Part shown: in pieces, positions 1 to 11,987 of the stretch | Position numbering within the stretch: the first letter of the stretch is position 1 | Layout: each line of letters begins with the position of its first letter | Made by a program: the position numbers and the translations under genes | The notes under the pieces: model-generated | What the model was told of the DNA's origin: nothing | Databases searched by the model: none | Seen by the model: the letters and a program-made list of their open reading frames with translations, nothing else | Assembly (NCBI RefSeq): GCF_003473485.1 | Contig: NC_053045.1 | Location: 40,776,494-40,840,493, forward strand | Length of the DNA stretch: 64,000 nt | DNA from: Medicago truncatula | Taxonomy: Eukaryota > Streptophyta > Magnoliopsida > Fabales > Fabaceae | Reading direction: 5' to 3'

Positions 1-2374
1 TATTTATCTTTCTTTAAGAGGATTAATTAGTGGGGTTCAAATATAAAAATCTAATGTCTTCCTTTCAACCACTAGGAACACTCCTTAGAATTTTTGAAAA
101 AAATATTAATTTTGAAACAATCGGCATAAAAACCATTAAAATATCAATCAAAGAAGATACATCATGTTGGTATCGGCAACACCAAACAATTCAATAATCA
201 TTTAAGTCTTTAACCTTATAGTTCCATTGTAAAAATGAAAGGAGATGCATCTTGTTTGTAGGCTAATATTACGCTATCGACATATTTTTTTAGGAATGTT
301 AAGCTATTGATATTGGTGTGCTAACGATGAATTAAAAAAAGAATAATGAAAGTTTCATTTGATAAGATTATTCTTTCTCGTAGGACTATGAATGAATGGA
401 TTAGTGAAGTATGACCGCAAAATTGGAAAAGAGGAAACGATTATGAGCATTGATTTTATTTGACGCAATAATTCTATTTTATTGATGATTATTTGATGTT
501 AACCATCCACTTGTTGGGAGAAGAGGAGCTAAGAGTTGGGAATCAAAGTTCAATTGAGACGTAAATAAAGTCTGATCTAAAATTGTTACATCTAAAAATA
601 AAACCCAATTCCTTTATAAATGATACCTTTGAAGGGAGTTCATTAAACTTGAGCCTATCACAAACGAATATATATGGTATACAATTCCTTAGAGAATCCA
701 CAAGAGCTCCTCAAATCAAGTGCTTAAATGAATCATTTATATACACATTATTCATTTACAATTTTTTAAGTAATAAACAACTCATCCCTCTAACTCAATA
801 TCTCAAATTTCTTTCTTTTTTTATTGATAGTAGAAATGATAAATAACCATTGAAATTCACACATATAAGTGAGAGGGTTGGGAAACATCACACATCATTC
901 GCCTAACAATTTTGACGTTTTTACCATTTGAAATAGGACTTGTGGTCACATCTCAAATCTCTTTTACTAAATAGATCCCATAAATAACAGTATACCATAA
1001 CATTTTCATAAATTAATTATTTTAATACAATTTATAGAATAGAGTTTGTGAAAAATAAATACATAGGAGAGATAGAACATACTTCTTTTTTGAAGGAAGA
1101 AGAAGAGACTTCTATAACATCATATAAAATTCTTAATTACCTTAAAGTTTGATTGAGTATGGATACTCTAAAACTTATTCAAAATTTTATTCTATTTTAA
1201 ATAAGATTAATATGAAAATATTACCTAACATTAAATGGAAAGAAAAAAAAAATTGTAACCATCATTTCAACTAAGTATCCAATTTTTTCTCTCCACAATG
1301 TAGAGATTTAGTGGGACTCAAACCTACGAATCTAATGTCTGCCTTTTAAACGCTAGGCAACTTAGAATTTTTGAAAAAATGTAGAATACCGATCACTCGC
1401 ACATTATCTTCTCTACGACATTTGAAAGAAATATAATCGAAATTAAAGTTCAAACGATCGTAATTGATTGATTATATACAAATTATTTTTAATGCTAGTC
1501 CATTTGTATTAAATTATATGAATAAATTCAAGTGAAATGTCACCTTTTTTTATATGAAATGTTACCTACCGGTTTGACTTATTTCTTCTTCTTTTAAATA
1601 AACAGTAGCACTCAAATCAATCTTTGATATTTTTTTCTTTTGAAGATTGATAAATAATCTATTTTTAAACACGCACAAGTGTATGGCCAAAAAAAAAAAC
1701 TACAACCTTCCAACACAGTAGCTCTCTCGTGAATGAATTCTAGGTTGGGCATGCATCCCAACACAGTCAAAAATAATTAAAAAAATTAACTTTGTACAAC
1801 AAATATTTGAGTAAATTTAGATAAACAAAAATTGATGTATTTGATTCAAAATTTGAAGTATATACATCCATTTTTGTTGACCTAAATTTTTCTTATAAAT
1901 AGACTGGATGGAGCATATCAAAATATGGCGTAGACAACTTTTTTGTTGTCCATTTATCATTATAAACATTCAAACTTAAGATAAAACATAATTAACTAAG
2001 GTAAATTTCAGTTAAATAAAAGAGCACATCCCTATCTCAATCAGTTAAATGTTGAAATTGTTAGATCGGACACCGTGATCGAGTCTCAAATTCCGACCCT
2101 TCACTTGTGTGTAAGCTTCAATGGTTCTTGAAGGAAAAAAAAACATTCCTAATAGTTTGTCGCATTATACAAAATTTACTTACTTTCAATTAAGGGATCA
2201 CTAATCTAAGTTAACCTATCACTAACTTATTTGAAACAACACTTAACCAAGTTTGGGTTTTTAATTTATTCATAGAATTTTTTAAATCAACTTGTCAATT
2301 TTCTTAATTACACTAATAGATTAATCTTAACATTTTTATAGTTCATTAATCAATTTTCTTATCTGTATTAATCG
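1..2374. other. AT-rich gene-free stretch with SINE-like scraps
   Basis: No open frame here resembles a protein I recognise. Two short related segments, about 1-110 and 1290-1385, share a pattern of 'gtgggrytcaaa', 'aatctaatgtct' and 'gaatttttgaaaaaa', and look like pieces of one dispersed repeat. The stretch 2030-2110 (an 'atctcaatcagttaaatg' box, then 'gtctcaaattccgaccc') looks like a worn tRNA-like SINE head. The rest is AT-rich with no visible structure. Confidence 0.4.
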
Positions 2375-2674
2375 AATTTCCAACACTAAGGTGCGAGATT
2401 TTGGTGTATGTATTTTTCAAGTTTGAGTTTATTGGCAATTTTCTAACCCACCATGTGAATCGTTCTCCAAGGTATTCATAATTAGGATCATTTCTGAAAT
2501 TTTGAGTACCCTTTGCGCAAGTATGAATTTGCTACCTTATTTTATTTTTTTATAATTCACACACTCGCATGCTCGCATGAACAAACACATGTGCGAACAC
2601 ACACACATATTATTTATAGAAAAAACTAAACCTATTAACCAAACAATGTAGTCTACAGTGATGAACTGCTTATC
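2375..2674. repeat. Left half of dispersed repeat split by the hAT insertion
   Basis: This stretch matches 7000-7275 segment by segment: a 'ttttggtgt' start, 'aatttttcaag', 'ataattaggatc', a CA-rich microsatellite, then 'ctgcttatc'. The match resumes at 4321-4480, after the hAT element. A weaker partial copy lies at about 4590-4830, and a short one at about 8060-8190. I see no protein in it. It may be a non-coding or LTR-type repeat of unknown class. Confidence 0.7.
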
Positions 2675-4320
2675 CAGCAGCAAAGCTAGCAATATTTTCA
2701 TGAGGTGGTCATATATAAAGAATTTTTTTTAAACTAATCTAATCCAGTAGGCAAAAAAAATCACAATAACTATTACTTATATAAAATGTTCTTCATAAAA
2801 TATACACTTGATTTAACATGAACGAGATTATACCGAAAAAATACGGCAACAACAGATTGTACCAAAAAAGCCACAGTAGAATAGCGGATTGTACCAAAAA
2901 AGCTCCAACAAAAGAAATAAAAACTAATAGTAGCTATTTATGATAATTAAACTCGGCGGCCTTTTAAAGACTAAAATTCATCCATAATTGCATATGAGGT
3001 AATCTGACTTGCAATGTCTTTTTCAATGTAAATAACCAAGCTATTTGAAAGAAAATCATTGCTCATTTTGTTTCTTTATTTTGTCTTGAGATTTTTCATT
3101 GATGAGAAAGCTCTCTCTGTTGTCGTTGTGGAGACGGTGAGTGTTAGAACAAGGCGAATCAATCTATCAATTAAATGATAACGCCTTGACTTCCCTGATT
3201 CTACTAATTTTTTGCACAATTCAAAGAGTGTTGTTATATTTTAAAAAGACTGAGGTATATCAGCAATGTAATGACTTAATTGCAACTTCAAATGAATTCT
3301 TTCTTGCTCAGTGAAATCATTAGAATAGTAAATCTATGCTAATCTACAAATATAATTAATGTAACATATTAGTAAATACAAATGAACTTTTTTTTAGTCA
3401 ACAAAGTCAAGACAGTAAAGACTACATGCTAACCTGCAAATATTATCAATGTTGAATTCCTTGTAATTGTTGCTAGGATCCAAAGCTGTACTTAAACGTA
3501 GAAGTTCCACAGTTTGTTCATTGAATCTAAAATTTAATTCCTTCATTTGAGAATCTATCACAACCAAGAAAATATCAACCCTATAGTGATGCACCATAGT
3601 TACATTTGTTTGACGGGATCGACCTCTTCCTAAGACATATTGTGCTCTCATGTCAGGAATCTCTATCTCATGTTTTAGACAAAACAATTTCACATTTTCT
3701 AACAAATTAGGCCATCCATCATTTCTCAGTTGCTGAAGAAGTAATTTTGAAGTAGAAACAAGATGCATTGCATTTAAAATGTCTTGAGAGCGTGATTGCA
3801 ATGCTTGACAAAGAATATTAGTGATTCCCATGATCTTAAACATCAAGTGTAGTATGAAAATAAATTCAAATGATGAATATCATTTTACTAGCAGCAGAAG
3901 CATCACCTCTTTGAGAATAAGTAGCCCCTTCATCAATAATATTATCAATAACAGTGCAGGCTGCATCATACATTTTCATTAAGCTATAAATGGATTGAAA
4001 ATGAGAGCTCCATCGAGTATCTCCAGCTCTTCGGATTGTACCCACTTGATTTGCACCTTTACCTGTTTGAAGTTCATCATTAGCAATCATATTTGTGCGG
4101 CTTGCTATTGATCATGCCTTTTAGAAGAAGCACTGACAATAATTTGAAGTTCGACCGGAAGTTAAATAAAAATGAAAAAAATTATTTCACTTAAAATAAA
4201 ATTTGGGATAGCCAAATATTTATTACTAGGGGTAGTTAAATATAAAAATATACCTACTCGTTCAATTTTTTTTTTTTGGGTAGCCATGGCTACCTCCCCT
4301 TGTACTAGCAATCGCCCCTG
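2675..4320 (-). mobile_element. hAT-superfamily DNA transposon, decayed
   Basis: The element is flanked by a perfect 8-bp direct repeat, 'tgcttatc', at 2667-2674 and 4321-4328, which is the target duplication size of hAT elements. The ends are imperfect terminal inverted repeats: CAGCAGCAAAGCTAGCA on the left, and CAGGGGCGATTGCTAGTA read inward from the right. Inside, on the minus strand, are remains of a zinc-finger MYM1-like hAT transposase. At about 1.65 kb it is much shorter than an autonomous copy, so it is internally deleted. The related repeat at 7000-7400 has the same target site once (7268-7275), which confirms both boundaries. Confidence 0.88.
3040..4140 (-). pseudogene. hAT transposase remnant (ZMYM1-like, C-terminal half)
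   Basis: Translating the minus strand gives a broken run. From about 4090 comes a block with GDTRWSSHFQSIYSLM, typical of zinc-finger MYM-type/DUF4371 transposases. From 3846 comes MGITNILCQALQ, then DILNAMHLVSTSKLL, EIEIPDMRAQYVLGRGRSRQ and HHYRVDIFLVVIDSQ. Near 3330-3250 comes DFTEQERIHLKLQL, and near 3170-3080 the hAT dimerisation motif (LTVSTTTTERAFSSMKNLKTK region, TTERAFS core). These pieces sit in different frames separated by stops, so the gene is dead. The N-terminal zinc finger and the start of the catalytic domain are missing. Confidence 0.85.
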
Positions 4321-4830
4321 TGCTTATCGAAGTCTACGTTGACCACCTTGATGTCAGACATGATTTGAATGTGAAATACAGTTATGCAAATGCTTCTTCA
4401 AAAAAAAAAAAAGTTATGCAAATTATAATGATGTGAAATACAGCCATGCGAAGGAACAATATTTAGTGACACACGTGTACTATGTTATAAAAAAAAAAAA
4501 GTGTACCGACTACAAGGCTTCCTCCCTTCCTCCTTCATCCTTTCCTCATATATCATCATACCAATGACGTGAATGTAGGACTAACTTGGAGGCCAAAAAA
4601 TTGGCATTATGCTTTTTTTTTTTTTTTTGAAAGAACATTATGCTTCTTATTTTGTTTAAATTTTGCTTTCTAGATTTTTGAATAACAATGTGGGCAAATA
4701 ACATGTCATTGTTGGTTGCATGGTATGTTCAACAGGGTATCCATATTCGGGATCGTTTATAAAATTTAGAGTGTTATATGTCAAATATGAACTTGATATA
4801 CCTTATTCTTTTATAAATTACATACCTATG

Positions 4831-4832
<2 letters not shown>

Positions 4833-4894
<62 letters not shown>
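4833..4894. repeat. (AT)n microsatellite
   Basis: About 31 uninterrupted AT dinucleotides, in the tail of a partial copy of the dispersed repeat that is also found at 2375 and 7000. Its length is probably variable between individuals. Confidence 0.97.
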
Positions 4895-4896
<2 letters not shown>

Positions 4897-4971
4897 TATT
4901 TTATCTTATCATACTTACTAAAAAACGTAAATTAGTATGATGGTTTCTTTAGTAACCCTAACTCGTCAAAC

Positions 4972-5892
4972 GAGTAGATAGACAATTACCCCATTGAAAT
5001 TGTAAGTTTCTTCAATTACCCCCCCTGAAATTGTAAGTCTCTTCGATTAATCCTCTGAAATTAACAAAACTTCAATTACCCCACTTGAAATTTCACAACG
5101 TTAATCAATTTACCCCTTCCGTCAAATTTTTCTGTTAGTGAACATGACGTTTTGCAAATATCCCCCTAAAATTTTGCACTTATATGCAAAATGCTCCTCG
5201 AATTTAAAAATTTATATTATTTTTTCATAAGTGGAACACTAGAATAAAGAAAAATACACACCATAAGCACAAACAAAGTTGGCACAAACACTAGAACATG
5301 ACTGCTCTAAATTCCAGATGAATGGAAATCGGTTGAGAACAAATAAATTAATTTTCCTTAAAAAAAACAAATAAATTAATTTTCATATTTCTTTTGAATT
5401 AGAAAAGTAATTATTACATGTTGGCTATAGTACTTACAATCTTATTATATTGAAAAACAAAAAATATCAGCACAAGAACAAATGATTTTGCCATTTGCAC
5501 TCTTATATCATATATCATATAATTCCTATACATATCAATAGTGAGCAAGATATTTCAGAGAGAAAAAGCCAAAAGTTATGAAAAAATAATATAAATTTTT
5601 CCCACACCATAGAGCCAACTTTGTTCGTGCTTATGGTGTGTATTTTCCTTTATTCTAGTGTTTCACTTATGAAAAAATAATATAAATTTTTAAGTTTGGG
5701 GGGCATTTTGCACATAAGTGCAAAACTTTAGGGGGGTATTTGCAAAACGTCATGTTCACTAACAGAAAAATTTGATGGAGGGGGTAAATTGATTAACGTT
5801 GTAAAATTTCAGGAGGTAATTAAAGTTTTGTTAATTTCATAGGATAATTGATGAAACTTACAATTTTAGGAGGATAATTGCCTATTTATTCC
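4972..5892. mobile_element. Long-TIR foldback element, Mutator-like, copy 1
   Basis: The two arms, about 4972-5283 and 5600-5892, are inverted copies of each other at roughly 85-90 percent by eye. Each carries a series of short blocks of the form 'caattaccccnctgaaatt', then 'gaacatgacgttttgcaaat' and 'tttgcacttatrtgcaaaat'. The element is flanked by 'tcgtcaaac' (4963-4971) and 'ccgtcaaac' (5893-5901), a 9-bp duplication with one mismatch (8 of 8 if the first base is dropped). Long inverted arms with a 9-bp duplication fit non-autonomous Mutator-like elements. No transposase is visible. A second copy at 39641-40507 has the same outer arms but a different centre. Confidence 0.82.
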
Positions 5893-5901
5893 CCGTCAAA
5901 C

Positions 5902-6999
5902 ACTAAAGAATGCTTACTTATCTTATAGTTTATTTATACTTCAATTCTCCCGTTGCTCTATACTTTATTAAATTTCAAATCATTTCTTCACCCAAAAATA
6001 AAAATAAAAAAAATGTTCAAATCATTTGCATTTACAGGAGGTGCTTAATATTAGAGTGAGATATATAATTTAAAGAGTTAACATCAAATTAAATATCAAT
6101 TGTAAAAAAATGGTGTAGCGAATCTAATTTAACGTTATATTGTGTATTGTGTTTTCCAGGCCTTTATTTGCATTTTTTTTAAAAACGGATTGCAATCAAA
6201 TATCGACAGAATAACTATCGACTGGTGTTGGGTCCATTTGTTGGGTGTATGCGCACTTTCCTTCAACGCTTCATTATTTTGGCCAATGTTTTTCTTAACC
6301 GAGTCGTGCTCTTTTTTTTTCAAATTGTCGAGTTTCTCAAAATCCTCACAATGTTGTTGGGAAAGCTAACAACAACACCGAGATTTTTCAACCAAGTCCT
6401 CTTTAGAGAAAGAAGACCTTTAAATTTTTCAACCAAGTCCTCTTTAAAGGCGATATCCCTCAATTCCTGAAAAAGTTGCTCAAAGAGGTTGGGATCTAGT
6501 TTCGAGGCTTGTTGTCCTTGTACAGAATGCCGAGATTTTAAGGGAAAAGTAATCCCTTCTAATAAAACTCTGTCAATTGCAGCAACAACGTCCTCATCTA
6601 TCATAGCATCAATTTCTTCAAAGTCTTTGCTGACAAACTTTGAAGTGTTGCCTTTGCTGGTACCTTAATCATGATGATCTCAATCGATACAACCAACACC
6701 AAAACTTAGAGATTAACGAGATTTTTTTTTTTTAAAGATTAATAACATTATGTTGTTCATAAATATTAAGAAGACAAACTATCTATACCTGTGTTCTTGA
6801 CAAGGAGAAAGACTACTACCATAAACTTGATCCTCTTTAAACATGTGTATATCCTGTGTCCAAATTCAACATAAATGGAGACTGCTGTCATTATATTCAG
6901 AAGATGCATTATCAAATAAATAAACTTGACCCATGCAGATGGGGTGAGTCTGGGAACTAACTTTAAGGTAGGGAAATTAGCATTCAACTTCTTATTTTG
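5902..6999. other. Intergenic stretch with an unrecognised coding-like remnant
   Basis: On the minus strand, about 6660-6135, two frames give plausible protein-like sequence. The upstream one (6604-6320) reads MIDEDVVAAIDRVLLEG and then a Leu/Phe-rich part, with LFQELRDIAFKEDLVEKF near its middle. The downstream one (6323-6135) is charged (KKKEHDSVKKNIGQNNEALK). They are probably one frame-shifted fragment of a gene or retroelement. I do not recognise the family. Nothing else is seen. Confidence 0.3.
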
Positions 7000-7400
7000 T
7001 TGAGATTTTGGTGTCTGAATTTTTCAAGTATATATTTGTTAAGTATATTAGTTTATTGACAATTTTCCAACACACCCTCGGAATCATTCTTAAAGGTATT
7101 TATAATTAGGATCGTCTTTGAAATTTTAAGTGCTATGTACGAAGTATGAACTTGTTACTTTATTTTTTTATAACACACACACGCCTGCACGCACGCGCGT
7201 GCACACACACATTTATAGTAAAAACTACAAGTTTATTAGTCAAACGATGTAGCCTACAACGATGATCTGCTTATCGAAATTTGCATCGACCAACTTGATG
7301 CCGAGCATGATTCGAGTGTGTAATACATCGATGCAAATGTGAAATAAAGTGATGCGAATGCAAAATATTTGTAACAAGGAACATTTATAATCTGTTATTA
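7000..7400. repeat. Dispersed repeat, unoccupied copy
   Basis: A second copy of the repeat seen at 2375-2674 plus 4321-4480. It contains a CA-rich microsatellite with CpG steps (about 7175-7210) and the sequence 'ctgcttatcgaaa' at 7267-7279. That is the uninterrupted equivalent of the hAT target site, so it serves as a natural empty site. Confidence 0.7.
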
Positions 7401-7511
7401 TTAAAAAAAGGAAAATGCTTGTGTGCACGACAGAGTTTTCGTGGGATTCCCGCGAATGATGCTCCACATACTTTTTAATACTGTTTAACATTGAATTGCT
7501 AATATAGTCTC

Positions 7512-7962
7512 CAGTGATGCTAAATGGTGCGAAAAATTACCCCCACGAATGCACTAAACCATGATTTTCTTTTATATAATATTTAATTGATGAATATTTT
7601 CTTTTGTTTGTGAAATTTCCTATACCAAATTATCTTTTGATTTTCCAAATCATATAAAAGAAAATCATGGTTTAGCGCATTTGTGCAATTCGTGAGGGTA
7701 ATTTTTCGTACCATTTAGCACAGGGGCGGAGCCAAACCCCAGCTAGCCTGGGCACTAGCCCAGGCTCAGCTCCAATTTTCTTTGTAGTAATCCCAACCAT
7801 TACTAGAACTTTTAGCTTTTCCTGCATATTTTGCCTAGGATTTCCTGCAGATTCCGCAGGAAATGTAAAATTATTTGCAGGAAGGAAGTAATATTTTGTG
7901 ATAATTTTTTTGCCCAGGCCCTATAAAATTTCTGGCTCCGCCAGTGATTTAGTATTGCTGTT
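7512..7962. mobile_element. Foldback MITE interrupted near its right end
   Basis: The left arm (about 7512-7575, starting CAGTGATGCTAAATGGT) is the inverted copy of the right arm (about 7645-7720 plus 7947-7962). Both carry 'cgaaaaattaccc', 'cacgaat' and 'aaaccatgattttcttttat'. The right arm is split by the small hAT MITE at 7721-7946, whose target duplication lies within it. No clear target duplication was found for the outer element, so its class stays open. The CAGTG end is hAT-like. Confidence 0.65.
7721..7946. mobile_element. Non-autonomous hAT MITE (226 bp)
   Basis: The ends are CAGGGGCGGAGCCA and its near-inverse TGGCTCCGCCAGTG (12 of 14 match). They are flanked by 'atttagca' (7713-7720) and 'atttagta' (7947-7954), an 8-bp duplication with one mismatch, as expected for hAT. 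The interior is not coding and includes 'gcactagcccaggc'-type GC-rich sequence. It was inserted into the right arm of the foldback element at 7512-7962. Confidence 0.85.
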
Positions 7963-8274
7963 AAAAAAAAGTACTATCATACCATCTTTTTATAGAACCA
8001 CCGTACCGTACAATCTCATTAATTATTTTTAAGACTGATATCCAACATGAGTCTATGACTGTCACTATATTTAGAAGATGCATTATAGAATGAATAACCT
8101 TGACATCCACAGTTGGCGTGAATAAGAAGCATTCAGCTTCTTATTTTGTTTAGATATTACTTTCTGGATTTTTCAAATTTATATACTTGTTAAAGATGAA
8201 GAATATAGCTCAAAGTAAGTTTCCACATCCTGGGTCGTTCTCGTTTCTCTATAAGGTCAATGTTAAATTTTTGT

Positions 8275-8600
8275 CAACTGTCTTTCATTTGGTAGGTGGT
8301 TGAAGCTCTCCAATAAGTAACCATTATCTTCACCCTAAGAGCACTAGATTCCTAGAATCTAAGAGTTTCACAGTTCTGCTTTTAGACGACGACCCTTATA
8401 GTTCAAAGAATCAATTGATTCTTGAATCATCAACTATATGACAAGATTGCCATCCTCTGAAATATGAAAAGTTCCACTAGAATCTAATAGAGACATATCG
8501 CGTTTAACAAGCCAAACAATTGTTTGAGGTTTCAATTTATAATACCATATACCAAAATTATTTCTGAGAATAGAGGGGTTGCCACTTCTTTCAATTGGGA
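8275..8600 (-). pseudogene. G-type lectin (S-locus) receptor kinase, B-lectin fragment
   Basis: On the minus strand, 8600-8434 encodes FGIWYYKLKPQTIVWLVKRD, then LLDSSGTFHISEDGNLVI. This matches the mannose-binding B-lectin domain of plant G-type lectin receptor-like kinases, whose usual form is GIWY..TVVWVANRD..GNLV. Downstream the similarity continues across stops and frame changes: NYKG, then LLDSRNLVLLGEDNGYLLES in a shifted frame, to about 8275. Signal peptide, PAN domain, membrane span and kinase are all absent. It is an isolated gene scrap, not an expressed receptor. Confidence 0.75.
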
Positions 8601-10259
8601 AAGGATAAACCCATATGAAATTGATTTCCTTCCAAAATAAGGTTAGATGAAGTTTCTTGTGATATTTTTTAATTAATGTTAAACTCATGTCTGCACGCTC
8701 GCATGCACAAATATGTATATTCACGCCTTAATAATTAGAATCCAAAAATTTGGTGCCTAAAATATGGGACCCTATGCGATCACGCACCCTAAATCCTAAA
8801 TATGCTTAGGAGTGCCATAGGCAGTATTTTCATCTCCTAAAGTGTCCAAAGAAGCACTTAAATGATCAAGCTTTACCTAGTAGATTGGCGCCAGAATCTG
8901 TTCAATCACTTTCACATGATGAAACTTCTCTAATGTTCGTGCCTATTTCACCAAAACTGAAAAGCCTTGGAAAAATGCGTGCCACAAAGAATACATTCTC
9001 TTCTCGACATCTCGATTCTGCTCAAGTTCTTAATGTAGAAAAATTGAAAACCAACTGTTTACTTGCAAGAAAATTGATATTGGTGAGGCTGCATTTGCTA
9101 GATCACTTAACTAAGTATCAAAAACCTCTCTCTAATTGGTGAAGAGGGAGTGAACAAGAGAAAGATAAAGTGGAACAAGATGAGATGACATGGCCTTAAT
9201 TAGTGATCTGGTATACTTGTGAATGAACAACTCTGTACGTGTGAAAGTCCTTTATATGGCAAATTAGCTCCATTAACAGAGATGATTAACGGCTGGATTT
9301 GAAGTGTCTAACAAAAGATACTTCCAGGGAGTTTATTTTAATTTCGTTATTTTCAGAGACTAACAAGGACCAAAATGAGGGTTTACCAAGAAAAATGATC
9401 AAAGTTTGATGATTTAGAGCAAAACAGATTGAAAGGTGGGAAAATAAACATGTTGCCTTCATGTTTGATGACTAACGATATCGAATAGGACATAATCTAT
9501 TTCTAAAGGACCGTAAATCAGGTGGTTGTAGATTGGCAAGATCTCAGTTCAACCAATTAAACAGGTTAATCTGGTTCTGACAAAATTACTACATATCTCT
9601 AACCCCTCCTCTAATCACAACCTCAAGCAACCACCTTACCTCTACTTGAATTCACCATAATACAATACAAGCCCTTACCTATATTTTAGAAGCCACCACC
9701 AAAAAGATGGCAGAAAAATGGCAAATGCATTCCAACCATCACATTTGGCTTCTGGGTTTTACAGTCCCTGTTAGCCAGGGCTTAATTTCCAACAAAGCCA
9801 TTCATTTTAATGACTAAAATAAAATAAAAACGCATGACTATATCTAGACTACAGCACCGAATAAGTGTTTATCTTTAATTAAATGCCATGATAAAAGTTC
9901 ATCAGAATTTAATCCAAAAACATATCTTTCAATCCATTGCTCTCTGAGATTTGATCTCTCGGTAGCTATCTAACATATGCATATCTAGCCCACCAATCCT
10001 CAAAGTACTTACATATACAAAGCATCATGAAAGACCCACAACAAAGAGATGGATTGGAGCGAACTTGGGCAAAAATCACATCTTTTAATAAGAAAGAACT
10101 TAAGCAACAATAGTAACCGAACATCGACTCCTACAGTGCAATGTATCTAAAATTCTAAACCAAGCATTCATTTCATAACATTAAATAAAATCATGAAATT
10201 AAGTGAAGCATATCACTCTCCAAAAACAGGAATTGAACACCTAAACCACTGGGAGTTGC
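8601..10259. other. Intergenic stretch, no recognised gene
   Basis: An open frame at 8885-9142 (plus, 85 codons) has no recognisable domain and no clear promoter or splice context. The remainder up to the stop codon of the calcyclin-binding gene shows no repeats or coding pattern I can name. The last few hundred bases before 10260 probably include the 3' UTR of that gene (minus strand). Confidence 0.4.
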
Positions 10260-11921
10260 TCAACGATAGCTACTTAAAGGGTCAGCTGTTTTTCCAGTTC
10301 TAGCATCAGTCCATGCTTTTGCAATTGTTTTCTTCATTTCCTCGTCCCCATCCTCGTACATATTCTGCAATCCATTACATGCACGGTATAAGTCAAATTA
10401 AGATTTATATTCTTAAGAGTATATGATTAAATGAATAAAAAATTAAAAACAAAGCTCAGCCAACTAAAGAAAGAAATAAGAAACCAGAATCTGACCTTCA
10501 TCAAGTCCATGATTCCTGCCATTGGGTCTTTCTCTTTATCCATGGCTGGCTTCAGCTGCAACATCAGCAGAAAAAGTTACTACTTGATCACATTGTTAAA
10601 CAATGAAGATAAGCTGTAATCTAATTCAGCAGTTTACTACCTTATCTTCTTTGAAGTGCAAATCTAGCCAGTTTGCTTTGGAAGCCTTCACCAAAGTGAT
10701 GATTACCCTTTTAGGCTTGACCAAAATCTTACAATTCTCTGGTACTATGTCCTTGTGCAATTTCACTACTGCAAATCGATAGTTCTTCCCTTGAATATCA
10801 TGGAACTTGACATCAAACGAATTTGGCTTAAACTCAGATTCGATCTTGGTTTCATCAACTCCCTCTAGTGACACATATATCTACATATGTTTTTCAAAAA
10901 ATAATCATCATTATTTCCCCGAGTAACTACAACATAAATCCTTGTCTGCCATTTGGATTTATAGCAAGGAATAAGATAAAGAAAAACAGAATTGAAAGAC
11001 ACAAATTGGCCGGTTTGGATTGGCTCATTTGAGCTTATCTACTGACATAAGCACTTTTGATACCTTTTGGGAGAACAGATGAAAACAACTTATAACATAT
11101 TCATAAGATATTTTCAGCTTATTTCATAAGCTCTAAAAATTAGCTTTTACGTAAACAACTTACTTTTACGTTTTGTTACAAAAATAGCTTATGATATAAA
11201 GTGCTAATTGAGCTGTTTATCCAAACAGTACCATTCTCAGCATTAAAAACATGTTTATATTAATTAATTTGAGCTTATATACTAGCATAATCACTTGTGA
11301 TACTGTTCAGAACTTAGAAGAAACAGGTTATCACGTGTCCATAAATCGTTTCAGCTTATTTTCATAAGCTCTTCGGGATAATATATGAGAATAATTGGAG
11401 TTAATTTTATATTCCGAAATAGAAATAGCTTATAGATAAACACTTATACGATGTTGATAAGTGTCTATGCGTACCAATTTAAAAGGAGGGAGGGTATGAA
11501 ATGAAACAATTAAACAAAAACATAACAATACATGATGAAAAATGTTTCAAAGAATTAGTAAATGTGATTAACAAACCTTGACTTTGTCATTATCCTGATC
11601 CCAACTGAAAGAAGCAAGAGGAGAATAACTGCGTGCAGGTGAAGGTGAGACCGTAGTTCCGGTTGCAATTGGTGCTGGAATCGGAATCTGTGACGCACGT
11701 GCGGTAGATGTTGCCTCAGACGATAACTGCTCAATTAATCAATAATAAGCACTAATCAAGAGGGGAAATGATTAACTGAAAAAGGAATTGAATGTTAAAA
11801 TAGTGAGAACCTTTTCTAAGTTACGAATCTCGGAGGTGAGAAGAGAAAGGATTCGAGGTCGTTTCGCGATTTCATGTAGGTGACGAAGCTCCTCCAAATC
11901 TAAAGCAAATTCCTCTGCCAT
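10260..11921 (-). CDS. Calcyclin-binding protein / SIP-like (CS and SGS domains)
   Basis: Five exons on the minus strand: 11921-11811, 11726-11577, 10880-10641, 10555-10496 and 10364-10260. All introns are GT-AG and every exon length is a multiple of three. The product is 221 residues, close to the usual plant length. Residues 1-37 are a helical N-terminus (MAEEFALDLEELRHLHEIAK) and 38-80 a Ser/Ala/Pro linker. About 80-165 form a CS (p23/Hsp20-like) fold starting SFSWDQDNDKVKIYV, and the C-terminal part is SGS-type (DPMAGIMDLMKNMYEDGDEE, KTIAKAW, ending DPLSSYR). In animals this family links Siah-type E3 ligases to Skp1 and binds S100 proteins. A co-chaperone or ubiquitin-adaptor role in the plant cytosol or nucleus is inference. 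The start is the first ATG of the conserved N-terminus. Intron 2 carries a MITE, and a (CTA)n tract lies just upstream of the ATG. Confidence 0.93.
11008..11232. mobile_element. MITE in intron 2 of the calcyclin-binding gene
   Basis: The ends are inverted: GGCCGGTTTGGAT on the left, and ATCCAAACAGTACC on the right. Arms rich in 'gcttat'/'ataagc' follow. A 3-bp direct repeat 'att' flanks both ends, weak support for a PIF/Harbinger-type insertion. A diverged relative without clear ends occupies about 11270-11460 in the same intron, and related sequence recurs at about 56140-56310. Confidence 0.65.
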
Positions 11922-11987
11922 TTTTTCTTGATGATACGAGATATGACTCAAATTCTCTTTTTTGATTTTGGAAAGTGCTGGAACAAC

